Part shown: positions 23,454 to 33,340 of the stretch, piece after piece
How the letters are laid out: every line of letters starts with the position of its first letter
Numbering within the stretch: position 1 is the first letter of the stretch
Assembly: GCA_965649825.1 (NCBI GenBank)
Contig: OZ287700.1
Span: 868,001-932,000, forward strand
Direction of reading: 5' to 3'
Length of the DNA stretch: 64,000 nucleotides
Source of the DNA: Penicillus capitatus
Taxonomy: Eukaryota > Chlorophyta
Notes under the pieces: generated by a model
Database searches by the model: none
What the model saw: only the letters and a program-made list of their open reading frames with translations
Told to the model about the DNA's origin: nothing
Program-made: the position numbers and the translations under genes

Positions 23454-24009
23454 CATCAACTCACCCCATCCACTCCCGGTTGAAAGGAGCACACCTCCCT
23501 AGTCCTTGTCCCAGAACGAGCCCATCGCAAAATCCAAATAATCGCCAGAATCGGACACATGATAAGCCGCCACCGCAGAAAACAGAAAAACCACTTGGAA
23601 TGCACATCGCCACCACAGTTAAGGCATGTGTCGCCATCACATGAACCGCCGCAGCTCAAAAGCATGCCAGACCGCAGTCAGTACTAATATATACAAAGAT
23701 CAATGTCGATCACCCAACTAGAAGTGTGGCCAGCACAAAAAAGCAGCCATGCAGAAACTGAAATAACAAAACAGAAAATGAGTATCTATCTCAATCCGGC
23801 CCCTCAAGTCATCCAGATCTGAGTGAAACGTGCATCCAAGAAAAATAAGCACTTCAGTTCCGTGCACGATGTTGAAACAGATGGTGAGGGACGCTCCAAA
23901 TGTCAAAAGAAGACAGAAAACAGCAGCAAACAGCCCTGACTGCACAGAAAAAGAAAAAGAAAACTTTTTATTTCTTTTTAATTTTTCCAGCCCCACGGAG
24001 AAAAAAGAC
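23454..24009. other. Gene-free stretch after the tandem array
   Basis: The open frame through the array ends at 23644. Beyond it the sequence becomes A-rich, with a long AAAGAAAAAGAAAA run at about 23,948. It borders the 3' end of the minus-strand proline-rich gene. Nothing else is supported. Confidence 0.35.
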
Positions 24010-25131
24010 CTAGTAAAATAGGGGCGACGTCGACAGACCCTGTGGTGGCCAGTCCCAACCTATCAGCTACAAACACACAAAATGAGAATAGAGAGAACAG
24101 AAATGGCAGGACTTACACAACGGAGAGTCTGGCAGTACATAAGGGCATCGGTCTGCGTAGTAGCAGCCGATGCCCAGTCCATCGAGGAGCATGGATCGGG
24201 AGCGAACTCCCAATCCATGTCCTCATCACATTCGGGCCCTTGGGACCCGAATGTGTGGACTTGCACACTCGGAGTAGGCTGAGACGGCCACTCTGGGTAG
24301 GGGGCCGGCGACGAGAATAGAGAAGGCCGCGTCGGAAATAGCCGCTGCGCCGGGCCGGATGTCTGCGGTGGTGGCGCCGGGCCGGATGTCTGCGGTGGTG
24401 GCGCCGGGCCGGATGTCTGCGGTGGTGGCGCCGGGCCGGATGTCTGCGGTGGTGGCGCCGGGCCGGATGTCTGCGGTGGTGGCGGCGGCTGCACAAATGG
24501 CGGTAGGGAAGTAGCCTACGAAAGAAAACACACCATTCAAGAGCTCGCCAAGGGATTTAATCTTACCTCAGCGCCCCCGCTGCGTCTTTGGGACTGGCGT
24601 GATGCCAGTCCGTCGTCACTTTCCTGAGCGGAAAGGCGATAGGGGCGCCTGCTGGATGGCTGCCCGGTTTGGCCCGCAGGATTGCCAAACCGGGCGCGGG
24701 ACTCTGCGTCCCTCACCGCCATTTGGGCCGGTGTCTTCGCCCTGAGGGCCCTCTGCAGCGCCTCTTTCTGCGCAGGCGACATGTTCTTGAAGCCATAGAA
24801 CGTGTCTAGGGCTTCCTCCATCCTGTGTTTCACAGGCAAACAGCACAAAAGGGTTAGTAGTGTTCATAGATAAGGCCATAGCCTTGATCACGGACGCTGG
24901 AAAGACAGGAAAAGAGAAGCCGCATGTTGAACGACAGGAAAGACGAATTCCGTTCCATGCGCATGCAACAGCCAGAGCGGCCGAGGACTCGCATAAAGCG
25001 CGTAGGAACGCGGAAACGCGACGCGCGGCTGAGAGAACGTAGTAACGCGTTGGGCCGGCGACAGCAACAAGGAGATTGGCTCACTTCTGCCATGGATTGC
25101 TATTGCCGGAGTTGTTCGAGCGTTCAGCCAT
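24010..25131 (-). CDS. Disordered proline-rich protein with a nine-residue repeat, unknown function
   Basis: Four exons join in frame. Exon 1 starts at ATG 25131 (MAERSNNSGNSNPWQK). A 262-bp intron (24823-25084), long for this genome, leads to MEEALDTFYGFKNMSPAQKE, a short helical segment. A second intron opens at GTAAGATT just below 24570. The next exon reads ATSLPPFVQPPPPP, then five exact PPPQTSGPA repeats encoded by the 27-bp minisatellite, then an acidic, tryptophan-bearing patch (DEDMDWEFAPD). A last intron removes GTAAGTCC to TTTGTAG and the protein ends GLSTSPLFY. I recognise no family. The low-complexity proline/glutamine stretch and acidic patch are typical of disordered adaptor or transcription proteins, which is only a possibility. 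The consistent splice frames support a real gene. Confidence 0.55.
24347..24481 (-). repeat. 27-bp minisatellite, five units, in frame
   Basis: Five head-to-tail 27-bp units start at 24347, 24374, 24401, 24428 and 24455. They appear identical, which indicates recent expansion or homogenisation. On the minus strand each unit encodes PPPQTSGPA. The period keeps frame, so copy-number change would lengthen the host protein in nine-residue steps. Confidence 0.9.
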
Positions 25132-26209
25132 CTTCTTGAAGTTCGCTTCGGAAGGAAACGTGCACCAAAACGAAAATACGAACAAACTCAACCGCAGATC
25201 AGCTGGAATCCGCGGGGGTACAGGTAAACGGTCAAGAGGTGCCTGTCATGGGGTCTCGGGCCGTTGCATGACGGATGCCCAGGCCAACAGGCCAGGGGAG
25301 CTGTGTGCAGAAGCGTCACGACACGGAGCAGTCATGCTGATGTTGTACGCGCATATAGACCAAGTCTATAGAGAATCTGTTGAGGTTTGCAGTCGACTGC
25401 AGACATCTATCTCTCTCTGAAAAGTCCGTCTCTAGGAGTGGCCCTCGGATCGCGTGCCACCGCTCTGGAGATAGAGGCCGTTGGTTAACAGTTCGGATTG
25501 CCTGGATGAATTAAGAGAGATGACTGAGCGATTAGGAGGTGTCAACGACAGCAAGGAATGGAGCGGGCGTCGCGCGTGCCATTGCGGAGGTCGGCAGCTG
25601 CGCTATCCTGGCTGAGGGAAGTGAGATCCTTGGAGGATATATCAGTTTGAGGCAGATCTGAAGTGCTTGTGTGTTCAAGGAACTACATGCGTGTCCATGG
25701 GCGATCTGGAGCAAGGCCTTTCGAGCGTTCTTCTCGGAAGATGTGCTCGGTGCATAATGGAAGCTGTGACGCGTGGACAAGAGCAAGCCCTGAAGAGCAA
25801 TGTTATGATGGTCTAAGGCTAGGTCGATGAGGCGGTGATGCCTGTACGACGAAGAAGGCGTGCAGTCGCATTTCAGCGATGGCGAATAAAGATACGCTGC
25901 CTGCGAGCATCTTTTCATTCGAGATCCAGTTTCCTGGACAGGTCTCGGAATGCAGTCGAACACTTCGATGAAAATGTGGATGATGCGATGTTGGCATCAC
26001 CGTATTGAATCGTGCCGCCGATACCTGGAACGACTTCATCATTGTCGCTGCGAAGAAAAGGATAGTAAAAGAGAGTTTATTAGGTTCTTGAGGACATTGA
26101 TGTTCATTTGTGTTACACATATGATATTCCAGACTGCATGCTTGTGTAGAAGGTGGCTTAATACTTTATCCATTTTCTCATAAGATAAAGAGCAGAGCTC
26201 TACGCAATA
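25132..26209. other. 1-kb gene-poor stretch
   Basis: It lies between the proline-rich gene start and repeat A copy 2. The longest frame (143 codons, minus, 25532-25963) has no recognisable feature. It likely holds the promoter of the proline-rich gene near 25.2 kb. Confidence 0.35.
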
Positions 26210-27640
26210 CGATCGCTGACGCACACACGAAGAGGAATCGCGTCGGGTGTCAGAATCGGAACTGAGACGCCAATGCACCTGTCTGACATTTTCATACAGA
26301 TCTGCAGCTGGAGACTCAGATTCGTCTGTCTGTGTCGCTGTTCTATGTCGAAGACGGCGGCCCTGAAAAATCGTCATGTTGCCCCTGCTGGATCTGGATC
26401 GTCCATTCAGCTATCGGATCTTTCAAAGGAAGAGGCTGTCGTCGTTCGTAAGAGGGCAGACCAAGTTGGATGTTGCATGCAGCACATGCGTTCCGAATCC
26501 TCTGCGGCCAGAAAACGGCGAACAGGTGTCAGAGTCGGTTGAAGAGAGTCCATGCGTGGAGACCGAGAAAAAGGACAACCGAATGGCTCGTTCGCTGCCT
26601 CCAAAACAGTGAGAGCATTCTGCTGAAGCGAGCTGGAATGGGTCAGTCGTCATCTCAGAAGAGGTCGTTGGAGGCGAAGCGTACGGATTCGGTATACGGA
26701 ACCGTGAATTCCATAGACCGTTGGTGATTTGTCCTTCTATCCCGTACGACAAGGGCCAAGATGAAGATAGGTTACACTTGAAGGCTACAGCGCGACGGTC
26801 GACTCGTTGTTCAAGAAGGCGCCGGACGTTTCGGCGACTCGCAGGATCGCTTTTACGGGGCGGCGGAGTGCGTCGGTCCGACACAGAAGCCAAGCGAGAA
26901 GGATTCGTTGTCTCTTCGTTCGGCCGACCCGAAAATGGTATGGAAACTTTTTGGAAGCTGACTTCTGTCCCAGTTCTGCTCATTAGTGAAGCCTGGAGTT
27001 CATTTGTGCCTGTCTTGTCGATGCACGGAACATTGAGAGCAGCAAAAAAGTGTGAACGTCGATACAGCGAAGTCAGTGATCTCTTCCTCGAGGATTCTCT
27101 GCCTTTTCCATGGCTGATCCGACACGGGAGATAAAAGTGTGAGACGCTCGCCATGAGTGATAAGATCCTGAAATGACCAACAGGTTGCGAGGATGCTCTT
27201 CGTGTGCAGTAGCCGAGCAGAGCTGTGTGGTATATGGATCAGACGAAGAGGAAGATCAAGTCATTCGTCTGTGATGTGTCTAAATCACGCGATGTGTGGT
27301 GTCGAGTGACAGTTAATGCGACTGTTCGCCTCCGTGCAACCCTTTTTGAATGTCCGAATGCAGCGCTAGTGGAGAATTTCACAAACTGTCTCGCTTTACA
27401 ATTGTATTACAGACAGTGACTGTCACAGCTGTAGTTTGATATTACTGCAAAGAAGCGGGTGTAAAACCATACCTTCCTGTGTCGAGGTCAATCCAATTGT
27501 GAATGAAGGTCGTGCCTTTGGTCGGTAGTTCTTCCTGAAGCTCTTAGACGTCCTTGCGTATGTTTTCGAGAGCATAGTTCTGCTAAGGGAGGTTCAAGCG
27601 GTTGGTCATAACGCGGATGGGTTGCCTGACTGCCCCGAAG
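26210..27640. repeat. Dispersed repeat A, copy 2 (complete)
   Basis: Second copy of the sequence at 1-1420, same orientation, with many substitutions and small indels. The left edge is near 26210 and the right edge near 27640, where similarity stops in both copies. Its longer minus-strand frame (26423-27154, 243 codons) is not conserved in copy 1, so it is unlikely to be a gene. No terminal inverted or direct repeats were recognised. Confidence 0.7.
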
Positions 27641-28333
27641 CTATGGTTTCATCGGACCCCGCTGCCGCCTGCAAGCACATCGCCGACCAGAGGCACTATC
27701 GCGGATTGCGTTTTACTGCTGCGATTGCTTTTGGCAACGCAACTCGTTCGAGGAAGACTCTCCGGACGTCTCATCTTCGCGAATCGTCGCCAGGCGCGTC
27801 TTCGACACCTGGTAAGAAATTCCAGCTCATTCTTTTTCTATTGCGGCTCAACTCAGCACAGTCCAGGCGCAGACGGGACACGAGCGTTCTCCTTGCGTCG
27901 CACTCTACCTGTTGCTCCGGTCGGCTCGATGAGAGAGTACTCATTTCGCTTGTAGATACCTCTGCGACACGATCGCGGTGAGCATGTCGTGCAAGACGTG
28001 CAGGGATTCCAAAGGTCCGTGCGGTAGAGTCCTACGAGATCAGGAGAAATGCAGAACTGGAGACGGGCGTGCTTAAGGCGCGTCGAAATCCTGTAAGCTG
28101 CCTCTGTATCCACGTATACAAGACATAGCTGCGGCAACGTGCATTTCTTGATTGTGTGTTTCACACGTAATTCTCTTATCTGAGATAACCGTCCTCATCC
28201 TTAACTTCCAGGACAACATGTCCTTCTTCAACCTTGACCCAGGACAAGGCGCCCTTTTTCGACGTGAACCCAGGACAATATGTTCTTCTTCGACCTTAAC
28301 TCTTCGGCGTCATTTTCATTGTGCTTGTCGACG
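27641..28333. other. Upstream region of BI-1a with a small internal repeat
   Basis: No supported gene. Between about 28,205 and 28,300 the words AGGACAA...TGTCCTTCTTC(A/G)ACCTT occur in three imperfect copies, just before the BI-1a start at 28334. A related single copy precedes BI-1b on the other strand near 49,910, so this leader is part of the duplicated segment. Confidence 0.45.
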
Positions 28334-29372
28334 ATGGCGTTCTTCATCGACCTCTCTATCAGAGCCATGTCCTTGGATGCCTTGCTGAAGTTTACAGACC
28401 TGTAAGACAGCGCATTCCCTTAACACGCTATTCAGATATGTTTGTTTGTTCAGGGACCGTCGTGTACAGGAGCATATTCACGAAGTCTGTTCCGTTTTCG
28501 AAAGCGTCGGTCGATCATGCATCTCTCAGGTCTACGCCATGTTGGCGGTTTCCTTCATCGTCTTCCTCTGGGGCGTTGCAATAAACGGATTGGGGAGAAT
28601 TGATGGTATACTACCTACTCTACTGGGTTTAGGATGCCTCCTCATTATGAGGATCCTGCAGCCCATACCGCAGAACCTTGTCTCTTGCCTCTATCCTCAC
28701 TCTATCCACCCTCAACCTTTCTGTCCTACAGAGCAAACGGACAAGCTTGTTTACTGCGTTTTCCTTCTTCGAAGGTCTGTCTATCGGACCGGAAATCAAT
28801 GTTGTCCTGGGAGCCTACCCATCTGTCGTACTTACGGCCTTCTGCGCAACACTGATCGTTTTCGCTTCGTTCTCTGCCTTGGCATTGGTAGCCAAGCGAC
28901 GTTCCATGCTCTATCTCACAGGTGCGTGTGAGCAATGAAAGAAGACAGCTGCGGACTGCCTTGCCGATTCTAGGATTCTGTTCCACTGGACTGCTGGCTT
29001 TGGCCTTTTGGAGTTTTTTTTCTATTTGCCGCTCCAGGTGGTCGCATTTGCCTGAGATACTCTTTGGCCTCGTCCTTCTCTCAGTTTGCATCCTGGTTGC
29101 CACTCAGGCAATGACTGCTTAACATGATGTGACGTTTTCGTGAGAAAACATGCTCTGACTTTACAGATGATGATCGAACGGGCGACTGCTGGAGATGTCG
29201 ATCCGATCGATGGTGCCGAGAGGCTGCTGTTTGGTTTCATTGACATCCTCCCCCGCATTCTGTACATCTTAGTAATTACTCCTCACTTTTTTGAAATGGT
29301 CATTGCCGCGATGCTTTTCAGTTGGATAAGAAGAACGAGGAGGAAAGAAACAAAAGAAAACGTCGGAACTGA
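28334..29372 (+). CDS. Bax inhibitor-1 family membrane protein, paralog a
   Basis: Spliced gene starting MAFFIDLSIRAMSLDALLKF, the conserved BI-1 N-terminus. Exons rejoin as DRRVQEHIHEVYAMLAVS, then several membrane helices, the signature EGLSIGPEINVVL, GFCSTGLLALAFWSF and ERATAGDVDPIDGAERLL. The C-terminus is short and basic (DKKNEEERNKRKRRN), like plant BI-1. Six or seven transmembrane helices are expected, in the ER membrane, where BI-1 modulates calcium leak and stress-induced cell death. All introns keep frame. One is GC-AG (29108-29166), shared with paralog b at the same position. The different raw frames are not a pseudogene sign, because splicing restores a continuous protein. Its closest relative here is the minus-strand gene at 48833-49870. 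Confidence 0.8.
29108..29166 (+). other. GC-AG intron of BI-1a carrying TGATGTGAC
   Basis: The reading frame across ATQ|MMIERA requires excision from GCAATGACTG to TTTACAG. No GT donor fits. The same intron, with GC, is kept in BI-1b (49039-49097). Its middle holds TGATGTGACGTTTTCGTGAG, one of the modules shared by many introns of this window. Confidence 0.7.
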
Positions 29373-30283
29373 CGGATGAAATCGATCGAAGCCGTTCCTT
29401 TCACATCCATCAAACTTTTGAACAGACCCAACACTCTTTCCTATATCATTGACGTGTCCAGTCCTGTGAAAGAAGTCTCAGAAACTGTTAGACTGATGCA
29501 TCTCGATGCACGAGGTTGTCAAAATGAAGAAGCCCTTTTTGAGGAAAGAAGACCTGGTGGAGAGCTTCGCTATTGGCCGTTTTGTTTTCTTCTCTTTTTC
29601 GTCGATCAGTTGCCCCACAGACATAGCTCGATGGGTTCTGACAGGATGATCGTCTTCGCTGGAACGTGGATTCGAGTAAGGAAGACAGGGCCAAGCTTCA
29701 GTCGTATCTCTTGAAAGATGCTCACCGTCGTTTGATTGACACGACGACGTCGCGCCTCTTCGCTGGGCTCCTGGTTGAGATGCCACGCTCGTTCCCTTCT
29801 CAATTCTAATCCCCATTCGGCCTCGAGAAGAATAAAGACTGCAACACGATCATTTAAACTGGAAGAGAGTCCTCATGTCTGCCTTCGCACAGAGGAGCCA
29901 AGAGACCTAGCTGATGTACACAAGCACAACAGAAACTGGCCCGGAAGAATCATCTCCTTCCATTCACCCCGCATCTTCATACACTAGACTTTTCGCGTCA
30001 ACATGAAATCACATCCAACATCAAGGTCTTTGTCTAGACACTGTCCTTCGAAACAAAGGCACTGTTAAACAAGTCGCCACAGCAATCTCTGCGCGTGTCA
30101 AAGTCTCTGTACGTCTCTCCAACAGTAGACAGACAGATCATTGGTCTGACGGGCTGAAGCATCGTCGTCTGCATCAACTGGCGTCAAATCTTCCGCGGAG
30201 AGACAGGGATGCATGTGCGCGCAGTCAAAGGATCCTTCTGTTAAAGCAACTACTGTTCTACTATGGCTTATGGCACCATCCGT
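29373..30283. other. Stretch between BI-1a and Y14, possible unrecognised minus-strand exons
   Basis: A minus-strand frame near 29,700-29,850 contains EAEWGLELRRERAWHLNQEP followed by an arginine-rich run. It is bounded by a plausible acceptor (TTGCAG) and donor (GTGAGC), so it may be an exon. I could not build a complete gene or name a family. The rest shows nothing. Confidence 0.25.
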
Positions 30284-30730
30284 CTATCTTCTCGCTCGAA
30301 ATTGAGACAAGGGACCGTTCGAAAAAGCGAATCCCACATGAATCTGCTTTCCCAGTATCTCGACACCATCCATACGTTCCACCGCGCACTGGGCCTCTGC
30401 TAACTCTCCATACTCGATCACAGCATACCCCTAATCATCCATTCTCGATTCGGCAGCCATTCGACATAGGACCCTCCACTTTGACAAATCCTGTCTGTCG
30501 ATCGAGGTTGAGATAGAGATTCTTGACATTTCCAAACTCGGCAAACGGTTCGTATATATCTTCATCTTGTGCCTCTTCGTGGACGCCCGTTATCATCAAC
30601 ACCCAACCTTCCACAGCTACAAACGCACATTTCTAACGCTGGGAGATTCGAAAGAGGTCAAACATCGCGCAGGCTGAACGGTCACGCTACGACGAGGACG
30701 AACCCCATCGACTTCCATGTCATCGCTCAT
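30284..30730 (-). CDS. RBM8A: RNA-binding protein Y14/RBM8A, exon junction complex subunit
   Basis: Three exons, 107 codons in total: 30691-30730, 30480-30616 and 30284-30430, which sum exactly in frame. The RRM is unmistakable: [20 protein letters not shown], then [14 protein letters not shown], then [20 protein letters not shown] and [16 protein letters not shown]. The VHEEA and NLDRQTG(F/Y)xKGYAxxEY strings are diagnostic of Y14. The N-terminal arm is very short ([10 protein letters not shown]) and the basic tail is cut to about ten residues (SQFRARR), shorter than the animal protein. By family it pairs with Mago in the exon junction complex deposited upstream of spliced junctions. The gene is divergent from the mTERF gene, with 85 bp between proposed starts. 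Confidence 0.85.
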
Positions 30731-30815
30731 GCCAGTCGGGAAAGCGGCCATCTCAGAAGAGGGGTCAAATCACTGAAGTACAATTGTCACGCGGTAAGGT
30801 TTCTGAACGGCACGG

Positions 30816-32271
30816 ATGATCGACGCCTGGTCGCCACGCGTTTCCCACTCAAGGAGGGGACCATCGCTCTCTGCTTCCACCTACGAGCCTCTCCGCACCG
30901 GCATCTCGCCAAACGTCTGCGACCGTGGGAGACATCACGTCGTCGTCGCTGCCTATCCATACCGCCCTCCCCCGCAGCGATGGACTGCTGGATATCGACC
31001 CCCTTCGCCTCAGCACCTGGGAGACGATTACAGACGCCGTGTGCGATCACCCAGTCCAGTTGGTCGTCGCCCCTCCGCATCACATCCTTCCATTTCTTCA
31101 GAGACAGAACAGGCGTTAGAGAAACTGATCATGCGATTCCACCTGCGTAGCTCGCACAAGAGACAGGTCCGTCTTCTGCGAGATCGTCTGGCTAGGGATG
31201 CATCGCATGGATAGATGCGACTGTTTTTGGAGTTGGGTTTGAGCATCGATGACCTGGCAAAGCTCGCGAAGCGACGTCCAGAGGTGTTGAACTATCGGCC
31301 GTCGACCATGAAGAAGAAAATTGCGTTCCTCGTCGAGCAGACCGGAATGACCCGAGCGCAATTCAACAAGGCATGACGTACTGTGCCCCTGTGCTCAATG
31401 AAGGGCACCTCTCTCCTGTCTTGTCAGTTTCTCCTGAAGTTTCCGAGGATTCTGGAGTACAGTATGAAGAAGACGGTCCTTCCTCGGCTCAATTTCCTGC
31501 TCTCTATCGGTTTCCAACGAGAGGATCTCGCCAAAGTGTGACCTTCAAATGCGCGACCTCGACTGAAGGATGGACTGGTGGTGTTTAGATCCTGATCCAG
31601 GCGCCAGCCGTGACAGAACTGAGTGTGGAGAACACCCTTGCCCCTCGCGTTGAGTTCTTGCGAGACGTGATCGGCATTCGATCGGATCTCCTCATCAAAA
31701 CCCTCCGAAAGAAGCCGCAGCTTCTGACCTTCAGCCGAGAGAGCATGAGTGCACGGATTGCTTTTTTACAGGAGTGGAACATGAGTGCCACCGATATCAC
31801 ACACGTAATCGCCCGTCATCCTCAGATCTTACACTACAGTGTGCAGAGCATGTCGGAACATATCCGTTACCTTCTCCACGTCGGTATCGAACGTGCCAAC
31901 ATCCAACGCATCATTGCGCGTTTTCCTCAGATCTTGTCTCTGGACTTGAAAGTGAGCCCTCACTCTTCTCACTCTTTTTGTCGTTAACTGTCCCGCAGGT
32001 CAATTTGATCCCTAAGGTGCGTTACCTGTGCCATCAGCTTGGAGGAAACACGCAGACACTCGAGCAGTATCCTGTCTTTGTTGGTCTGTCTCTGAAGAAA
32101 CGCATCATTCCTCGGCATCGATTTCTCTCGTCCTTGGGTTCTGTGGACGTTCGAATGCCCGTCCCGATCAACTGGTTCAAATGCAGCGACGCTGTTTTTG
32201 CCAGCAGCATTGCAAAAGTGCCATTGGAAGAGTTTATCGCGTTCAAGGAGCGTTGTTTTCATCAGTCCTAA
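30816..32271 (+). CDS. mTERF-domain organelle protein
   Basis: Spliced gene from ATG 30816. The first about 95 residues are basic, proline/serine/arginine rich and lack order, as expected of an organelle-targeting presequence. After an intron ending GGATAG at about 31,215, helical mTERF repeats follow: LFLELGLSIDDLAKLAKRRP, FPRILEYSMKKTVLPRLNFL, FLRDVIGIRSDLLIKTLRKK, RHPQILHYSVQSMSEHIRYL, RFPQILSLDLKVNLIPKVRY. The period of about 36 residues with PxxL at helix ends is the family hallmark. The C-terminus is a longer non-repeat segment ending FKERCFHQS. The intron 31371-31427 must be GC-AG; another starts GTGTGACC at about 31,537. mTERF proteins bind nucleic acid and act in plastid or mitochondrial transcription, splicing or translation. 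Which organelle is not decided here. Confidence 0.8.
31371..31427 (+). other. GC-AG intron of the mTERF gene
   Basis: The frame joins AAC AAG (FNK) directly to TTT CTC CTG AAG (FLLK) only if GCATGACGTAC to CTTGTCAG is removed. Reading through gives an immediate TGA. No GT donor lies at a matching phase. Confidence 0.65.
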
Positions 32272-32509
32272 ACGTTTTGCCGCGGGGGATTCTTATTCAA
32301 CAGATGATTAGTGAGAGATATCCATCGACGATTCCAGGAGTGCTGTGTCGTACAACGTCACATCACTCAGGAATGTAAAGAGAGAAGCGACGCTTTCGAG
32401 CGTCCGTCCTTATAGAAACACCCGTCCCATCCGTCACATCACGCCTTTCCAGGGATCCGCACCCTCTTCGGTATTGTTTCGTCCATCCATCAATTCAACA
32501 CGACGAGGC

Positions 32510-33286
32510 ATGAGCGAGACATCCGACCCGGCGAGTCTCATCGTATCGGATACGTTCTTGATACTCTTCCTATCGTTTTTGACATACCTTCTGGTCATTC
32601 TTGGTGGCATCTATATCGTCTGGCTCTTTCCCGTTGTGCGAAATGGCTCCACCAGTCCCAGTGCCGATGTGCACATTCGATGGGCAACCACCGCCGCGTC
32701 CTTTCTCCATTCCGCCCTCATTGCCTCCGTCGGCATTCTGGTTCTGTTCTTCGAAGACTGGCAACAGAAGTCAATGGTCGATGGCAAGTCGCCTCTGGTC
32801 CCCATCTTTGTGACGTGGGAATTGGGTCATCTCTTGCAGCAGACGATGTTCAAGTGTTATCTCCTCATGGACGTCACCAGTCACCGATCGCACGGTTTGC
32901 TCTCTCTTCTGCGCCATTTGGTGATGATCTCTTTCTTGCCTTGGTACGAACCGCTCGGTATTGGTCATTTTTTTCTCGGTCTCTATTTTATCTCGCACTT
33001 CAGTTCTGCCTTCTGGAATCTGCGTAGTCTATTGGCTAAGGGCGGTAAGGAGCAATCGGGTATCTATCAGTTTGTCTCGATCATGTGTCCCTTCTCTTTT
33101 GTGCTCTGCCGTTTTGTCCCTCTCTTTACCATTCCTCTGACGGACCCTGCTGGTTTTAGAGGTCTTCTTGATCAGTTTTCTGTTCTGCATTTGGCATTGG
33201 TTGTTGCTGTCACCATCTACAACTCGATAGGTTTCATTCAGATCATACAAACGAAATCGATTCTCAAGCGATTCAAACTTGCTTAG
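32510..33286 (+). CDS. TLC-domain multi-pass membrane protein
   Basis: Single-exon gene. The open frame extends upstream to a GTG at 32345, but the first ATG is at 32510 (MSETSDPASL), giving 258 residues. About seven hydrophobic helices are visible, starting FLILFLSFLTYLLVILG. TLC-like landmarks are FLHSALIASVGILVLFFED, an acidic-histidine helix ELGHLLQQTMFKCYLLMD, the RHLVMIS turn, and HFSSAFWNLRSLL followed by a FVLCRFVPLF helix. These match the conserved order of TRAM-LAG1-CLN8/TLCD proteins, which act in ceramide synthesis, lipid transport or membrane-lipid balance. The ceramide synthase His-His pair is not evident, so a TLCD-type role is more likely. It lacks introns, unlike its neighbours. 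Confidence 0.6.
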   Translation: MSETSDPASLIVSDTFLILFLSFLTYLLVILGGIYIVWLFPVVRNGSTSPSADVHIRWATTAASFLHSALIASVGILVLFFEDWQQKSMVDGKSPLVPIFVTWELGHLLQQTMFKCYLLMDVTSHRSHGLLSLLRHLVMISFLPWYEPLGIGHFFLGLYFISHFSSAFWNLRSLLAKGGKEQSGIYQFVSIMCPFSFVLCRFVPLFTIPLTDPAGFRGLLDQFSVLHLALVVAVTIYNSIGFIQIIQTKSILKRFKLA

Positions 33287-33340
33287 CGTCTGTCTGCTGT
33301 CACCCTTCTATCATACATTGTTCTTTTCTGTGGCCTATTA

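Noticed and set aside
23214-24481. CRISPR-like arrays
   Set aside because: The 60-bp and 27-bp arrays have contiguous units with no unique spacers, and the host is a eukaryote.
26423-27154. 243-codon minus-strand frame in repeat A
   Set aside because: It is not conserved in the other repeat copy, where the same region has stops.
28334-29372. BI-1a as a frameshifted pseudogene
   Set aside because: The apparent frame changes coincide with introns that match those of BI-1b; the spliced protein is continuous.
32345-32509. 55-residue N-terminal extension of the TLC protein
   Set aside because: The upstream frame begins with GTG; the first ATG is at 32510.
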